A DNA stretch of 64,000 nucleotides from Psychromicrobium xiongbiense (GCF_030271165.1 NZ_JASSZH010000009.1:62001-126000), one strand, 5' to 3'. Shown: positions 8,927-17,104, counted from the first letter of the stretch. A program made the numbers and translations. Notes: generated from the sequence alone by a model not told the origin.

Positions 8927-10370
8927 CCCCCTCGGTCACCCAGCGTAGGAACAGGCCTCGCTGAGGTTTACCCCCGGTGCCCCAGGGCATCTCCGAAAGC
9001 TCAAAGAGCAGCACCGGGATTTTGTACCCGGCCAGGGTTCTGGCGAGGCCCTGTTTGAGGTCACGACTGGTCAGCGTCTGGGCAGCAAAGCGGTCACGCG
9101 GCAAGACTCCGGCCACCAGTTTGTCGCCGCGTACGGCATCCGGGATCCCCGCGACCACGGCATCGGCGATTCCGGACAGCGCGCAGAGGGCCCGCTCCAC
9201 CTCGTGGGGATAGACATTGTGCCCGCCGCTGAGCAACATGTCGTTCTGCCGACCCAGAATATGCAGCACGCCCTGATCCGTAAGATAGCCCAGATCCCCG
9301 ACCGTCATCCAGCCATCCTGGCGGCGGAACCCTTCGTCATCGTGCCCCCAGAGGTAGCCTTCGCTACCCAGTTCGCTGCGCACATGCACGACGCCGGGAA
9401 TCCAGGCGGGTAGCGACTCGACGGAACTGGCTGGATCCCTGATGGCCAGCTCCACCCCCGGGAAAGCGGTGCCTACCGCGGTACCGTCCTGATCCATCCC
9501 AGCGCTGGCCAGACCCGCAGCAAGGAATCCGAGTTCGGAGGCTCCGTAGTATTCGTACACTGTGGCCTGGGGCAGCCACCTGCGGACAGCCGCCATCGTG
9601 GCCGGGCTCAACTTCGCGCCGGAGGAGACGACCGTGCGCACGGAGTCGTTACGGGGTGAGTGCTGCCGCTCCGCCACCAGAGCTCTGCCTGCGCACAATG
9701 AGAGCATGGTCGGCACCAGAATGATCCGCTCGACCGGCTGGCCCGCCGTCAGCCCCCGATCCAGCGCCGCGAAAATCTCTGCCACCGAGAACTCGCTGAG
9801 CAGCTCAATCGTGGCACCCGCATACAGGCCCTCAGCCAACGAATACAGGTTGAGGCTGGCGCTCAGCGGCCCGGGAATGAGCATCCGCTCCCCCTCGCGC
9901 AGGTCGAAATAGTCGATGGCGGCTTCAAAAGAGCGCCGCCAGGACCCGCGATTGCGGGCGAAGCCCTTGGGGGTTCCGGAAGTGCCGGAGGTCAGCCCGA
10001 TCAGGAAAATCGAGTCTTCTGGACCGTCAGATAGTTCGTCAGTCGGCGCGGCTTCGCTGATCCGCTCTGCTCGGTCATCCCACCAGGAGCGCAGTTCCAC
10101 CCAGACCCGTTGCGTCAGGTCCTCAGGCCAGCCGGGATCCAGGACGCAGATCTTCCGGGTACCTGCCAGGCCCGCCACCAGTCGCACCACCAGGTCGAGT
10201 GAGGTTGGCTCCTGGAAAACGCTCAACGGCAGGGCGTCCGGCAGGGCTGCGACCACCGCGGCCCGCAGCTGGGCGTAGCTCAGCGAGGCCTCGCCCAGGC
10301 GGAGGGCGGTGCGCTGCGGGTCAACATCCGCCCAGTGATTCACACGGTCAAGAAACGGCATCCTCCCCAT
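8901..10370 (-). CDS. AMP-dependent acyl-CoA synthetase/ligase
   Basis: A 489-residue member of the adenylate-forming (ANL) family. The P-loop is LTSGTSGTPKG, followed by YGASELG (A5), VGDLGYL (A7), GRQNDMLLSGGHNVYP (A8) and the C-terminal GTGGKPQRG containing the catalytic lysine (A10). It activates a carboxylic acid with ATP to an acyl-AMP and then an acyl-CoA; the substrate cannot be read from sequence. Its position beside a thiolase and facing bioYMN suggests a dicarboxylic or medium-chain acid connected with biotin. Start may be ATG 10370 or ATG 10361, the latter directly behind a GGGGAGG. Confidence 0.87.
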   Translation of the reverse strand: MGRMPFLDRVNHWADVDPQRTALRLGEASLSYAQLRAAVVAALPDALPLSVFQEPTSLDLVVRLVAGLAGTRKICVLDPGWPEDLTQRVWVELRSWWDDRAERISEAAPTDELSDGPEDSIFLIGLTSGTSGTPKGFARNRGSWRRSFEAAIDYFDLREGERMLIPGPLSASLNLYSLAEGLYAGATIELLSEFSVAEIFAALDRGLTAGQPVERIILVPTMLSLCAGRALVAERQHSPRNDSVRTVVSSGAKLSPATMAAVRRWLPQATVYEYYGASELGFLAAGLASAGMDQDGTAVGTAFPGVELAIRDPASSVESLPAWIPGVVHVRSELGSEGYLWGHDDEGFRRQDGWMTVGDLGYLTDQGVLHILGRQNDMLLSGGHNVYPHEVERALCALSGIADAVVAGIPDAVRGDKLVAGVLPRDRFAAQTLTSRDLKQGLARTLAGYKIPVLLFELSEMPWGTGGKPQRGLFLRWVTEGDDRVRRIG

Positions 10371-10423
10371 CCTAGAAGGCCTCCGCTACTGGAGGGCCCT
10401 CGCCGCCGTTGGCGCCCCTTGGC

Positions 10424-10429
10424 TATGGT
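10424..10429 (+). promoter_or_regulatory. Predicted -10 box of a leaderless promoter
   Basis: TATGGT ends six bases before the ATG of the metallopeptidase gene, so transcription would start at the A of the start codon. No Shine-Dalgarno sequence is present in the interval. No clear -35 element is visible. Confidence 0.5.
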
Positions 10430-10435
10430 TGAACT

Positions 10436-11353
10436 ATGAGTTTTAATGAAGGCGCTGGCCTCGATCCCTCACAGGTAGAAGACCGTCGCGGGTCCGGGAT
10501 GGGCACCGGCGGCAAAGTAGGCATCGGCCTCGGCGGAGTCCTGGTACTGCTGATCGGAGGACTGCTGGGAGTCAATCCAGATATTCTCAACAGTGTGGCC
10601 GGGATGGTGGGTGGTGGATCCTCGCAACAACAGCCTGCTCTGCCGCCTGGCACCGGCGCGGTCTCCGAATGCAAAACCGGGGCGGACGCCAATAGCCGCC
10701 TGGACTGCCGCATCCTGGCCACCGCCAACAGCCTCAACGCCTTCTGGCCCGGATACCTCAAACAGCACGGCGGAGCGACGTACACGCCCATCACGACCGT
10801 TCTGTTCAGTAACGGCACCTCCACCGCCTGTGGGCCAGCCAGCACGGCGGTTGGGCCCTTCTACTGCCCTGCCGACAAGAAGGCGTATTTCGACCCCGGA
10901 TTCTTCCAGGAACTCGTGGACAAATTCGGTTCCTCCGGCGGCCCGCTGGCCCAGGAGTACGTCGTGGCCCACGAATTCGGTCACCATATTCAGGACATCC
11001 TCGGCACCATCAGCAAAGCCCAGAGTGACCCGCAGGGGGCCAGTTCAGGTTCCGTCCGGGTAGAGCTCCAGGCCGATTGCTACGCAGGCATCTGGATGCG
11101 GTATGCCTCCACCACCAAAGACCCCACCACGGGCCAGCCATTCCTGAAGCAACTCACCCAGAAGGACCTGACCGACGCGCTTTCGGCGGCATCCTCCGTG
11201 GGTGATGACCGGATTCAGAAGGCTGCAACGGGGCGAACCAACCAGGAGTCCTGGACGCACGGATCCAGCGCCCAGCGGCAGAAGTGGCTCACCACCGGCT
11301 ACCAGAGTGGTGACCTCAAGGCCTGCGACACCTTCGCGGTGGCGACCCCCTGA
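10436..11353 (+). CDS. Neutral zinc metallopeptidase (YpfJ-type)
   Basis: A 305-residue protein with a cytoplasmic N-terminus, one membrane anchor (about residues 24-48, GGKVGIGLGGVLVLLIGGLL) and an outside catalytic domain. The zinc motif HEFGHH is near residue 179 and the third-ligand region ELQADCYAGIWM near residue 210, as in the YpfJ/putative neutral zinc metallopeptidase family. Four cysteines in the exported part could form disulfides. The gene is leaderless by promoter geometry. It is the last core gene before the island; its stop is 22 bp from the left 78-bp repeat. Its target is unknown. Confidence 0.88.
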   Translation: MSFNEGAGLDPSQVEDRRGSGMGTGGKVGIGLGGVLVLLIGGLLGVNPDILNSVAGMVGGGSSQQQPALPPGTGAVSECKTGADANSRLDCRILATANSLNAFWPGYLKQHGGATYTPITTVLFSNGTSTACGPASTAVGPFYCPADKKAYFDPGFFQELVDKFGSSGGPLAQEYVVAHEFGHHIQDILGTISKAQSDPQGASSGSVRVELQADCYAGIWMRYASTTKDPTTGQPFLKQLTQKDLTDALSAASSVGDDRIQKAATGRTNQESWTHGSSAQRQKWLTTGYQSGDLKACDTFAVATP

Positions 11354-11374
11354 GTGGCTGCTGACCCACCCCGT

Positions 11375-11452
11375 GCGGTCACCAGATCCCGCGTCACTCC
11401 CCCACGAACCGGGATCTGCTAGCAGGTCCCGGTTCACAAGCCCACCAGGCGG
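11375..11452. repeat. 78-bp direct repeat, left copy (DR-L)
   Basis: This 78-bp sequence recurs without a mismatch at 21474-21551. It contains a 30-bp near-perfect palindrome at 11406-11435 (arms GAACCGGGA and TCCCGGTTC, centre CTGCTAGCAG, one mismatched pair). It begins 22 bp past the metallopeptidase stop codon. Confidence 0.95.
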
Positions 11453-11487
11453 TACTGGATGACCGAGCGTACGATCCTTGACACACC

Positions 11488-11740
11488 TCAAGCAGCTTCT
11501 CCAAAGGAAAAGCGAATCCGAGCTCGCGGCCGAGTCCGGTGACGTTGAATCCAGGATCGAGACAGTTCGCGGTGATGCCGGTGCCTTCAATGCGGCGGGC
11601 GAGCTCGAGGGTGAACATGATGTCCAGCAGCTTGCTCTTCCCGTGCCGCAGCGAGGATCCGCGTGCGGTGAACGGGCTGGCGTCAGTGAGGTCGTCGGGA
11701 AGGACGAGGGTGCCGTGGCGACGCGATGCTTCGGATTGTC
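11488..11740 (-). pseudogene. SDR gene fragment, second copy of 14583-15455
   Basis: About 84 codons on the minus strand match the middle of the intact SDR at 14583-15455 almost residue for residue, from SEASRRHGTLVLPDDLTD through GRELGF and PLEKLL. Similarity stops abruptly on both sides: there is no Rossmann motif upstream and no C-terminus downstream. It keeps the GKSKLLD part of the active site but cannot fold as an enzyme. It is a broken duplicate lying in the same orientation as the intact copy about 3.3 kb away. Confidence 0.85.
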
Positions 11741-12000
11741 TGCGCAGGCACACCCGCGACGCGCCTCGATGACCAGGGTGAGGAACCAGGAAAATGGATC
11801 CTCCGGGAGGCGATCCCCGTGGCGAAGCCCCGGAGCCGATGCTGCTACAGAGAGCAGGCTTCGGGCACTAGTCGAGCAGGCCGCCGTCTGACACGAAACA
11901 TTCCCCCGGGGAGCATTCGACAAACGGGCAGGAGCTCCAGATCGATTGCAGGCTCGGACTAGGCTCTGTCGTTAGTTAAGAAGGCACTTGACTTTTGCGG
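11741..12000. other. Island stretch with no recognisable gene
   Basis: Between the SDR fragment and the ArsR promoter I find only short frames without family features. The sequence GGCTCTGT near 11962 resembles the outer end of some insertion sequences, but no transposase or partner end is visible, so I do not call one. Confidence 0.4.
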
Positions 12001-12016
12001 TCTGAGCGAGAACAGT
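11988..12016 (+). promoter_or_regulatory. Predicted promoter of arsR-type operon
   Basis: TTGACT at 11988-11993 and AACAGT at 12011-12016 are 17 bp apart, a sigma-70 type arrangement. An AAGGA ribosome site follows at 12018-12022, directly before the regulator's ATG at 12024. Confidence 0.4.
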
Positions 12017-12023
12017 TAAGGAA

Positions 12024-12356
12024 ATGCTTCACCAATCTGAGTCCGATGTCCTCGGTCGCGTCTTTCAAGCGCTGGCCGATGACACCCGCCGGTTGATCAT
12101 CGAACGGCTGGTTCGTGGTCCGGCGGCGGTGTCGACTTTGGCCGAGCCGTTGGCGATGTCTTTGTCGGCTGTGATGCAGCACCTTCAGGTGTTGGAGAAG
12201 GCGGGTCTCATCGTCACCGAGAAGGTCGGCCGGGTGCGCAACTGCCGGATCGAACCGGAGACGCTGCGCCAGGCGGAGCGCTGGCTAAGCGTTCAACGCA
12301 CCGACTGGGAACTGCGGCTTGACCAACTCGATAACTATCTGAAAGGAAGCAACTGA
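12024..12356 (+). CDS. ArsR/SmtB-type winged-helix repressor
   Basis: A 110-residue regulator. The winged helix spans about residues 12-75 (FQALADDTRRLIIERL, then the recognition region MSLSAVMQHLQVLEKAGLI). There are no cysteine metal ligands, so it belongs to the non-metal ArsR group that usually sits before an SRPBCC gene. The ATG follows an AAGGA site. It overlaps the next gene by one base (TGATG), giving an ArsR-SRPBCC-VOC operon, and probably represses its own operon. The ligand is unknown. Confidence 0.88.
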   Translation: MLHQSESDVLGRVFQALADDTRRLIIERLVRGPAAVSTLAEPLAMSLSAVMQHLQVLEKAGLIVTEKVGRVRNCRIEPETLRQAERWLSVQRTDWELRLDQLDNYLKGSN

Positions 12357-12811
12357 TGGGTGTAATGCATTCGACCTTCACGCTAGAGCGGCACTATCCG
12401 GCAACGGTGGAGCGGGTGTTCGACGCCTGGGCGAACCCCGATGCACGCAAACGCTGGATGGCTCAAGGAGCGGAGCATTCTCAAGACTTCGTTCTTGGCG
12501 GTGTTGAGACGGTGAGGGGGGTCGATGGAGAGGGGCGCATTCTGATTTATGAGGCACGCTATGTCGAGATCGTGCCAGGCGAACGCATCCTCACGACTTC
12601 GACCCTGCATACCGAAGATCGACTGTCGACCGTCTCGGTCACCAGCGTCGAGTTCCAAGCAGAGGGTTCCGGCACCCGCGTTGTGCTGACCGAGCACGGA
12701 ATCTATCTTCCCGGGCAGGAGCAACCATTGTGGCGTGAACAAGGAACGGCACAGCAATTGGACACCTTGGCTGCGGAATTCCACGCAGCCACCGAGGAAC
12801 AGGAGATCTGA
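12356..12811 (+). CDS. SRPBCC domain protein (AHSA1-like)
   Basis: A 151-residue protein with the START/AHSA1-type fold: TFTLERHYPATVERVFDAWA at the N-terminus, the turn DARKRWM, and the C-terminal helix region with LVLTEHG-like VVLTEHGIYLP. Such proteins bind small hydrophobic ligands in a deep cavity. It is translationally coupled to the ArsR regulator and followed at 2 bp by the VOC gene, an arrangement common in actinobacteria. No catalytic residues can be assigned. Confidence 0.87.
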   Translation: MGVMHSTFTLERHYPATVERVFDAWANPDARKRWMAQGAEHSQDFVLGGVETVRGVDGEGRILIYEARYVEIVPGERILTTSTLHTEDRLSTVSVTSVEFQAEGSGTRVVLTEHGIYLPGQEQPLWREQGTAQQLDTLAAEFHAATEEQEI

Positions 12812-12813
12812 TC

Positions 12814-13170
12814 ATGGCGCATGTGGAGCACGTGCTTTCCGTCCTCGCCGTCAGTGACATCAAGACGGCCAACAGCTGGTACAGCAAACTGTTCGGCCGG
12901 GCGCCCGACAACAACCCGATGCCGAACCTGATCGAATGGCACGTCACTGACAACGGATGGGTACAGGTGACCGAGGATCGGCATCGCGCCGGCCGCAGCA
13001 TGCTCAACCTGGCCGTCTCCGACATCCAGGAGGGAGCGCGGGAACTCCGAGAAATGGGCCTTGAGCCGGGAGAAATCATCGAGGCCAACAAGGGTGTGCG
13101 CCTCTGTCCGCTCAGCGACCCTGACGGAAACGCCATCCAGATCGTCGGCAACTTCCGTGTGAAATACTAA
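12814..13170 (+). CDS. VOC (glyoxalase/dioxygenase fold) protein
   Basis: A 118-residue single VOC domain: the start VEHVLSVLAVSDIKTANSWY with FGR, the middle beta strand ending in VQVTEDRHRAGRS, and the end LCPLSDPDGNAIQIVG typical of the fold. VOC proteins bind metals or antibiotics or catalyse isomerase and dioxygenase reactions; the usual metal His/Glu set is not fully visible, so I make no enzymatic claim. It is the last gene of the ArsR operon. Confidence 0.85.
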   Translation: MAHVEHVLSVLAVSDIKTANSWYSKLFGRAPDNNPMPNLIEWHVTDNGWVQVTEDRHRAGRSMLNLAVSDIQEGARELREMGLEPGEIIEANKGVRLCPLSDPDGNAIQIVGNFRVKY

Positions 13171-13363
13171 CCAGCCGCCCGGCGCTTTGTTTCGCGGCAA
13201 GATGTCTGCAGATCTGTCGATGTTCGGGGGAATGAGGGACCTGCAGCCGCTCTGGGGGCATCCCGCGGCCGCCGTCCTGCGCCTGGGGCTGGCCGGAGAC
13301 CGCGTCGCGATGGCTCTGACATGAACGATGCCTGCACCCGATCTCCTAGCGGGCTCACGATGT

Positions 13364-13813
13364 CTACTCAATCCGCTGCATTCTCTCTTCTGCAATCGAG
13401 GATGCCCATTCGAACATTCGGCGCTCGTACCCGGACGCTGGAAAGGAGCCATCGACTGAGACATCCTCGATCGTGACAGAAGGTACCGAGGTGCGCGGAG
13501 GAGGCGACCCCACCACGAGCGGGGGCTTACGACCGCGCCGGTTCGAACGCACACGATCGGATTCGAGTTGATTTACCGCGTCTAGGCCACCGGCCAGGAA
13601 CGTTGTGACCATCTGCCACAGGCCGTCCGATGCGCCGGCAGGCGCTTGTGATGGATGCTGAAGAAGAAAGCACGCGACATTGAGTCCATGGAACCGGCCC
13701 CACGGCTGCAAGCGTTGGTGATCCAGAGCCAGGAGGGCGTGGAAGAGGTCACCACAATTGCCAAGGCGTCCGCTGGCACCGCACTCAATACAGGATGCTG
13801 CTTCGTCCCCCAT
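13364..13813 (-). CDS. DUF5946 family protein
   Basis: A 149-residue protein recognised by CIECGASGRLGNCGDLFHALLALDH near the N-terminus (two CxxC-like cysteine pairs) and by the segment GLNVACFLLQHPSQAPAGA, then TIEDVSV and WASSI near the end, the layout of DUF5946. The cysteines suggest a metal site. I prefer ATG at 13813 because the family starts just before the first cysteine; an in-frame ATG at 13885 is possible. It is divergent from the LigT-like gene. The 193 bp to the VOC gene holds nothing I recognise. Function is unknown. Confidence 0.6.
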   Translation of the reverse strand: MGDEAASCIECGASGRLGNCGDLFHALLALDHQRLQPWGRFHGLNVACFLLQHPSQAPAGASDGLWQMVTTFLAGGLDAVNQLESDRVRSNRRGRKPPLVVGSPPPRTSVPSVTIEDVSVDGSFPASGYERRMFEWASSIAEERMQRIE

Positions 13814-13896
13814 AGTCTCAAAGGATACGGGTTGACGCCACGGCGCCCGCAAGCCGATCCGCGTTCGGGACGCTTCGCTTGCCATAGCGTCGGCTC

Positions 13897-14394
13897 ATGA
13901 GGAGCTATGCCGTTGTCGCACTGTTCGATCCGCTCGAGATCGACACGACGATCAGTCGCCGGGCATGGCCGATGCACCTCACCCTCGCCTCGAACTTCAC
14001 TACTGCCGCGACCGCTGACCGGATCATCGAGGTCTTCGCCAGCGCAGCGCCGCCGCCCGAACCGCTGAGCGTCCTCGTCGGCGAACAGGCGCTGTTCGGA
14101 CCAAACCACGATGTGCGAGTCCGGTTCGTGGATTCGGAACAGGCGGTCAGCGTGCACAATACGCCATACGGATCAGCTCGAATCCCTCTCCGGTTCGTCG
14201 CTGAAGAACCGGCGTACTGGCGCGATGGGTACCGCCCGTCCCTGACTCTTGGCGCATCGGTGACTGCAACTGAGGGTGCCAGCAGAACTGCGAACTCCGT
14301 AGCGGTCGTAGATCCTCGACAGCGACGCCAAGGTCGTCGCCCTTCTGCACCCGCGAGGCGCACGCTAACCGATAGTCTTCCGCGCGGACAATGA
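13897..14394 (+). CDS. 2'-5' RNA ligase superfamily (LigT-like) protein, damaged
   Basis: A 165-residue frame that matches the LigT-like fold from MRSYAVVALFDP. The first catalytic motif is MHLTLASNF (HxTL), but the second reads YRPSLTLGAS where the family has HxTL, so the second histidine is serine. The natural-looking end ASRTANSVAVVD is followed by about 25 residues of arginine- and proline-rich sequence that is out of keeping with the family. These proteins act on 2',3'-cyclic phosphates of RNA. With one catalytic histidine gone and a foreign tail it is probably inactive. It runs into an ALDH gene remnant. Confidence 0.55.
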   Translation: MRSYAVVALFDPLEIDTTISRRAWPMHLTLASNFTTAATADRIIEVFASAAPPPEPLSVLVGEQALFGPNHDVRVRFVDSEQAVSVHNTPYGSARIPLRFVAEEPAYWRDGYRPSLTLGASVTATEGASRTANSVAVVDPRQRRQGRRPSAPARRTLTDSLPRGQ

Positions 14395-14510
14395 GAATGA
14401 CGCAGTCGACATCGCGAACGGAGCGAACTTCGGCCTAGGCTCGTGCCTCTACAGTACCGACGCCGCGCAGGCGGAGCGGGTGGCGGACCACGTCGCGACC
14501 GGGCGCTCGT
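14372..14510 (+). pseudogene. Aldehyde dehydrogenase fragment
   Basis: In the frame beginning at 14372 the translation contains VFRADNENDAVDIANGANFG followed by LGSCLYSTDAAQAERVAD, which matches the C-terminal region of NAD(P)-dependent aldehyde dehydrogenases (the succinate-semialdehyde group has similar wording). No catalytic cysteine or cofactor domain is present nearby, so this is a remnant only. It overlaps the displaced tail of the LigT-like frame. Confidence 0.6.
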
Positions 14511-14582
14511 TATCGCCGATGCCGTCACGGCGCAAATGCAGGGGAGCGTCGGCAGCACCACGCAGTCCGAGGGATACCTCCG

Positions 14583-15455
14583 TCACTCGCCTGACCTGGC
14601 TTGCAGGAGCTCCTCGGTGTGCTCCCAGAGTCGCCGCTGGGTGTCGGCGTCGGATCCGGGATGCACGGGGGTGAGGCGCGCGGTGTTCTTGACGGTGTAA
14701 TAGCCGCCGCTCTGGCCCTCGAAGTAGGGGTCGGTGGCGAGGCGGACGATGAGCCCGGAGCCGTGGGTGGGGTCGCCGATGTGCAGTCGGGTGAGGAGCT
14801 TCTCCAAAGGGGCAGCGAATCCGAGTTCGCGACCGAGTCCGGTGACGTTGAATCCGGGGTCGAGGCAGTTGGCGGTGATGCCGGTGCCTTCGATGCGGCG
14901 GGCGAGTTCGAGGGTGAACATGATGTCCAGCAGTTTGCTCTTCCCGTACCGCAGCGAGGATCCGCGGGTGGTGAACGGGCTGGTGTCGGTGAGGTCGTCG
15001 GGAAGGACGAGCGTGCCGTGCCTGCGGGATGCCTCGGAGGCCACGTTCACGACCCGGGCGTGGTCGGCTCGTCCGAGGGCGGGGAGGAGCGCCTGCGTCA
15101 GGATCCACGGGGCGAGGTAGTTGACGGCGATCATCTCGGGTAGTCCGTCCGGGGTGATTCTCTGTTCGAAGCCGTGGAGTCCGGCGTTATTGATCAGCAC
15201 GTCGACACGGTCGTAGCGTGCGGCGATCTCGGCCCCGACGCGGCGGACGTCTCCGAGTCGGGTGAAGTCGGCGAGGAACACGTCAACCTCGGCGTCAGGT
15301 GACGCCGTCTGGATTTCGGCGACGATAGATGCAGCGCGCTCGGTACTGCGAGCGGTGAGCGCGAGGCGTGCACCCTGTTTGGCGAGGTCGATGGCGGCGA
15401 GCCGGCCGAGGCCGCTGGTAGCGCCGGTGATGACGATCGTGGGATGGGAGGGCAT
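14583..15455 (-). CDS. SDR family oxidoreductase
   Basis: A 290-residue SDR of the retinol-dehydrogenase-like type. Cofactor motif TGATSGLG near residue 10, NNAG near residue 90, and an active-site region VNVASEASRR followed by YGKSK (YxxxK) near residue 168. It starts with ATG behind AAGGAC, 24 bp after the MFS gene, and is surely part of the MFS operon controlled by the divergent MarR. A broken copy of its middle lies at 11488-11740. The substrate is unknown. Confidence 0.88.
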   Translation of the reverse strand: MPSHPTIVITGATSGLGRLAAIDLAKQGARLALTARSTERAASIVAEIQTASPDAEVDVFLADFTRLGDVRRVGAEIAARYDRVDVLINNAGLHGFEQRITPDGLPEMIAVNYLAPWILTQALLPALGRADHARVVNVASEASRRHGTLVLPDDLTDTSPFTTRGSSLRYGKSKLLDIMFTLELARRIEGTGITANCLDPGFNVTGLGRELGFAAPLEKLLTRLHIGDPTHGSGLIVRLATDPYFEGQSGGYYTVKNTARLTPVHPGSDADTQRRLWEHTEELLQARSGE

Positions 15456-15478
15456 AGGTAGTCCTTCGGTCTGGGGAA

Positions 15479-17104
15479 TCAGTCGGTGATGAACGGGTGC
15501 TCGGCCTCGACGAGCTCAGCATCCTCCTCGTGGACGGCGCGCGGGCGGACGATGAGGCCGACGAGCGCGCCGACGACGCAGATGCCCGCGGCGATCAGCA
15601 TCGTCGTGCTCATCCCGGCGAGGAACGCAGCATGCGTCATGTTCGTGAGCAGGTCCGCGACGGCAGGGGACGATCCGGGCGGGATGGGGGCGACTCCGCC
15701 GGCGACGGCGGTGCTGCCGAGCTTCTTCAGCGGGGCGGTCAGCGCATCGGGCAACCCGGATGCGTCGAGCTTCGCGCCGAACGCAGCCGCGGTGCTGGCG
15801 GCCATGATGCCGCCCAGGACGGCGACGCCGAGGGCTGCGCCGAATCGGCTGGCGGTCTGCTGCACGCCGGCGGCGGGGCCGGCGAGTTCGACGGGCGCGT
15901 TGCCGACGGTGGCGTTGACGGTCGCGGTGACGAGGAGTCCGAGGCCGAGGCCGACCAGCGCGAGACCGGCGGCGACTTGGAGGTATCCGCCTTCGACGCG
16001 CGCGAATGACATGCAGGCGAGCCCGGCGGCGAGCAGCAGAGAGCCGATCACGAGCGCCCAGCGGTCTCCGATGCGTCCGATGACACGGCCCGACAGGATG
16101 GCGGAGACGAGCATCGCGACTCCGAGCGGCAGCAGCCAGACGCCGACGGTGGTCGCGGGGACGTGCTGGATCTGCAGCCAGAACAGGGAGACCAGGAACA
16201 GTCCGCCGTTAAGGGCGTAGAACGCCAGGATGCTCAGCACTGACCCGGCCGCGAACGAGCGATCCCGGAACAGTGCCAGTGGGACGAGCGGATCGGCCGC
16301 GTGCCGCTCGACGAGGAGGAACCCCACGAACGACACCACCGCGACCACGAACAGGACGAGGGTGCTGGGCGCGCCCCATCCGCTCGTCGGAGCGTCGATG
16401 AGTGCGTACACGAGGGCGGTCAGGGCCACGATCAGCAAGACCGTGCCGGCGTAGTCGAATCGCCCGGTCGTCGGGATCGTGACCTCGCGCAGCAGGACGA
16501 GCCCGAGGATGAGGCAGACGACGGCGATGGGCACGTTCACGAACATCGTCCACCGCCATCCGAGGTACTGCACGATCAGCCCGCCGAGGATGGGGCCGGC
16601 GGCAATCGACAGGCCCTGCACCGAGTTGAAGATGCCGATCGCGGTGGGCAGCCGCCGTTCGGGGACATTGGCGCGCAGCAGCGACAGGGCGTTGGTGGTG
16701 AGGAGGCCGCCGAAGACACCCTGCACCGCGCGGAGCACGACGATGAGCACGACGGGAGTCGAGAAGCCGATCAGGAGGGAGGTGAGGCCGAACCCGACGA
16801 TCCCGATCAGAAAAATCCGGCGGCGGCCGAACCGGTCTCCGAGCTTGCCTGCGAGCACCAGGGAACCGGTAAGGCCGAGCAAGTAGGCGCTGGTGATCCA
16901 TTGCAGGTCGCCGAGCCCGATCTTGAGGTCGGTCGCGATCGCGCCGTTCGCGACCGCGAGGATCGTGGTGGCAAGACCGGGCATCAGCGAGCCAAGCGTC
17001 ACCGCGATCAGCGACAGCCATCCGGCGCGAGCGGACAGCACCGGTTGCGGTGCTGGAGTGAGAGTGACACGGATCTCCTCCGAGATATAGTTGGTATTTA
17101 CCAA
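15479..17104 (-). CDS. MFS drug exporter, DHA2 (14-helix) type
   Basis: About 540 residues with some 14 hydrophobic segments. The first loop motif is LAGKLGDRFGRRR (MFS motif A, near residue 85) and helix 5 carries GPILGGLIVQYLGWRW (motif C of drug-proton antiporters). Such pumps export toxic compounds with proton influx. The annotated 5' end at 17104 is a TTG inside the operator palindrome; there is a GGAGGAG at 17075-17081 that fits a GTG at 17067 in another frame, so the true start is uncertain and could be as late as GTG 17041. It leads an MFS-SDR operon divergent from marR. Confidence 0.85.
   Translation of the reverse strand: MVNTNYISEEIRVTLTPAPQPVLSARAGWLSLIAVTLGSLMPGLATTILAVANGAIATDLKIGLGDLQWITSAYLLGLTGSLVLAGKLGDRFGRRRIFLIGIVGFGLTSLLIGFSTPVVLIVVLRAVQGVFGGLLTTNALSLLRANVPERRLPTAIGIFNSVQGLSIAAGPILGGLIVQYLGWRWTMFVNVPIAVVCLILGLVLLREVTIPTTGRFDYAGTVLLIVALTALVYALIDAPTSGWGAPSTLVLFVVAVVSFVGFLLVERHAADPLVPLALFRDRSFAAGSVLSILAFYALNGGLFLVSLFWLQIQHVPATTVGVWLLPLGVAMLVSAILSGRVIGRIGDRWALVIGSLLLAAGLACMSFARVEGGYLQVAAGLALVGLGLGLLVTATVNATVGNAPVELAGPAAGVQQTASRFGAALGVAVLGGIMAASTAAAFGAKLDASGLPDALTAPLKKLGSTAVAGGVAPIPPGSSPAVADLLTNMTHAAFLAGMSTTMLIAAGICVVGALVGLIVRPRAVHEEDAELVEAEHPFITD

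Noticed and set aside
11375..11452. The 78-bp repeat as a tRNA gene or tRNA-derived attachment site
   Set aside because: The length and a GGTTCA string suggested a tRNA end, but on neither strand do an acceptor stem, anticodon arm and T-arm pair correctly.
11962..11985. Insertion-sequence end (GGCTCTGT)
   Set aside because: No matching opposite end or transposase fragment was found.
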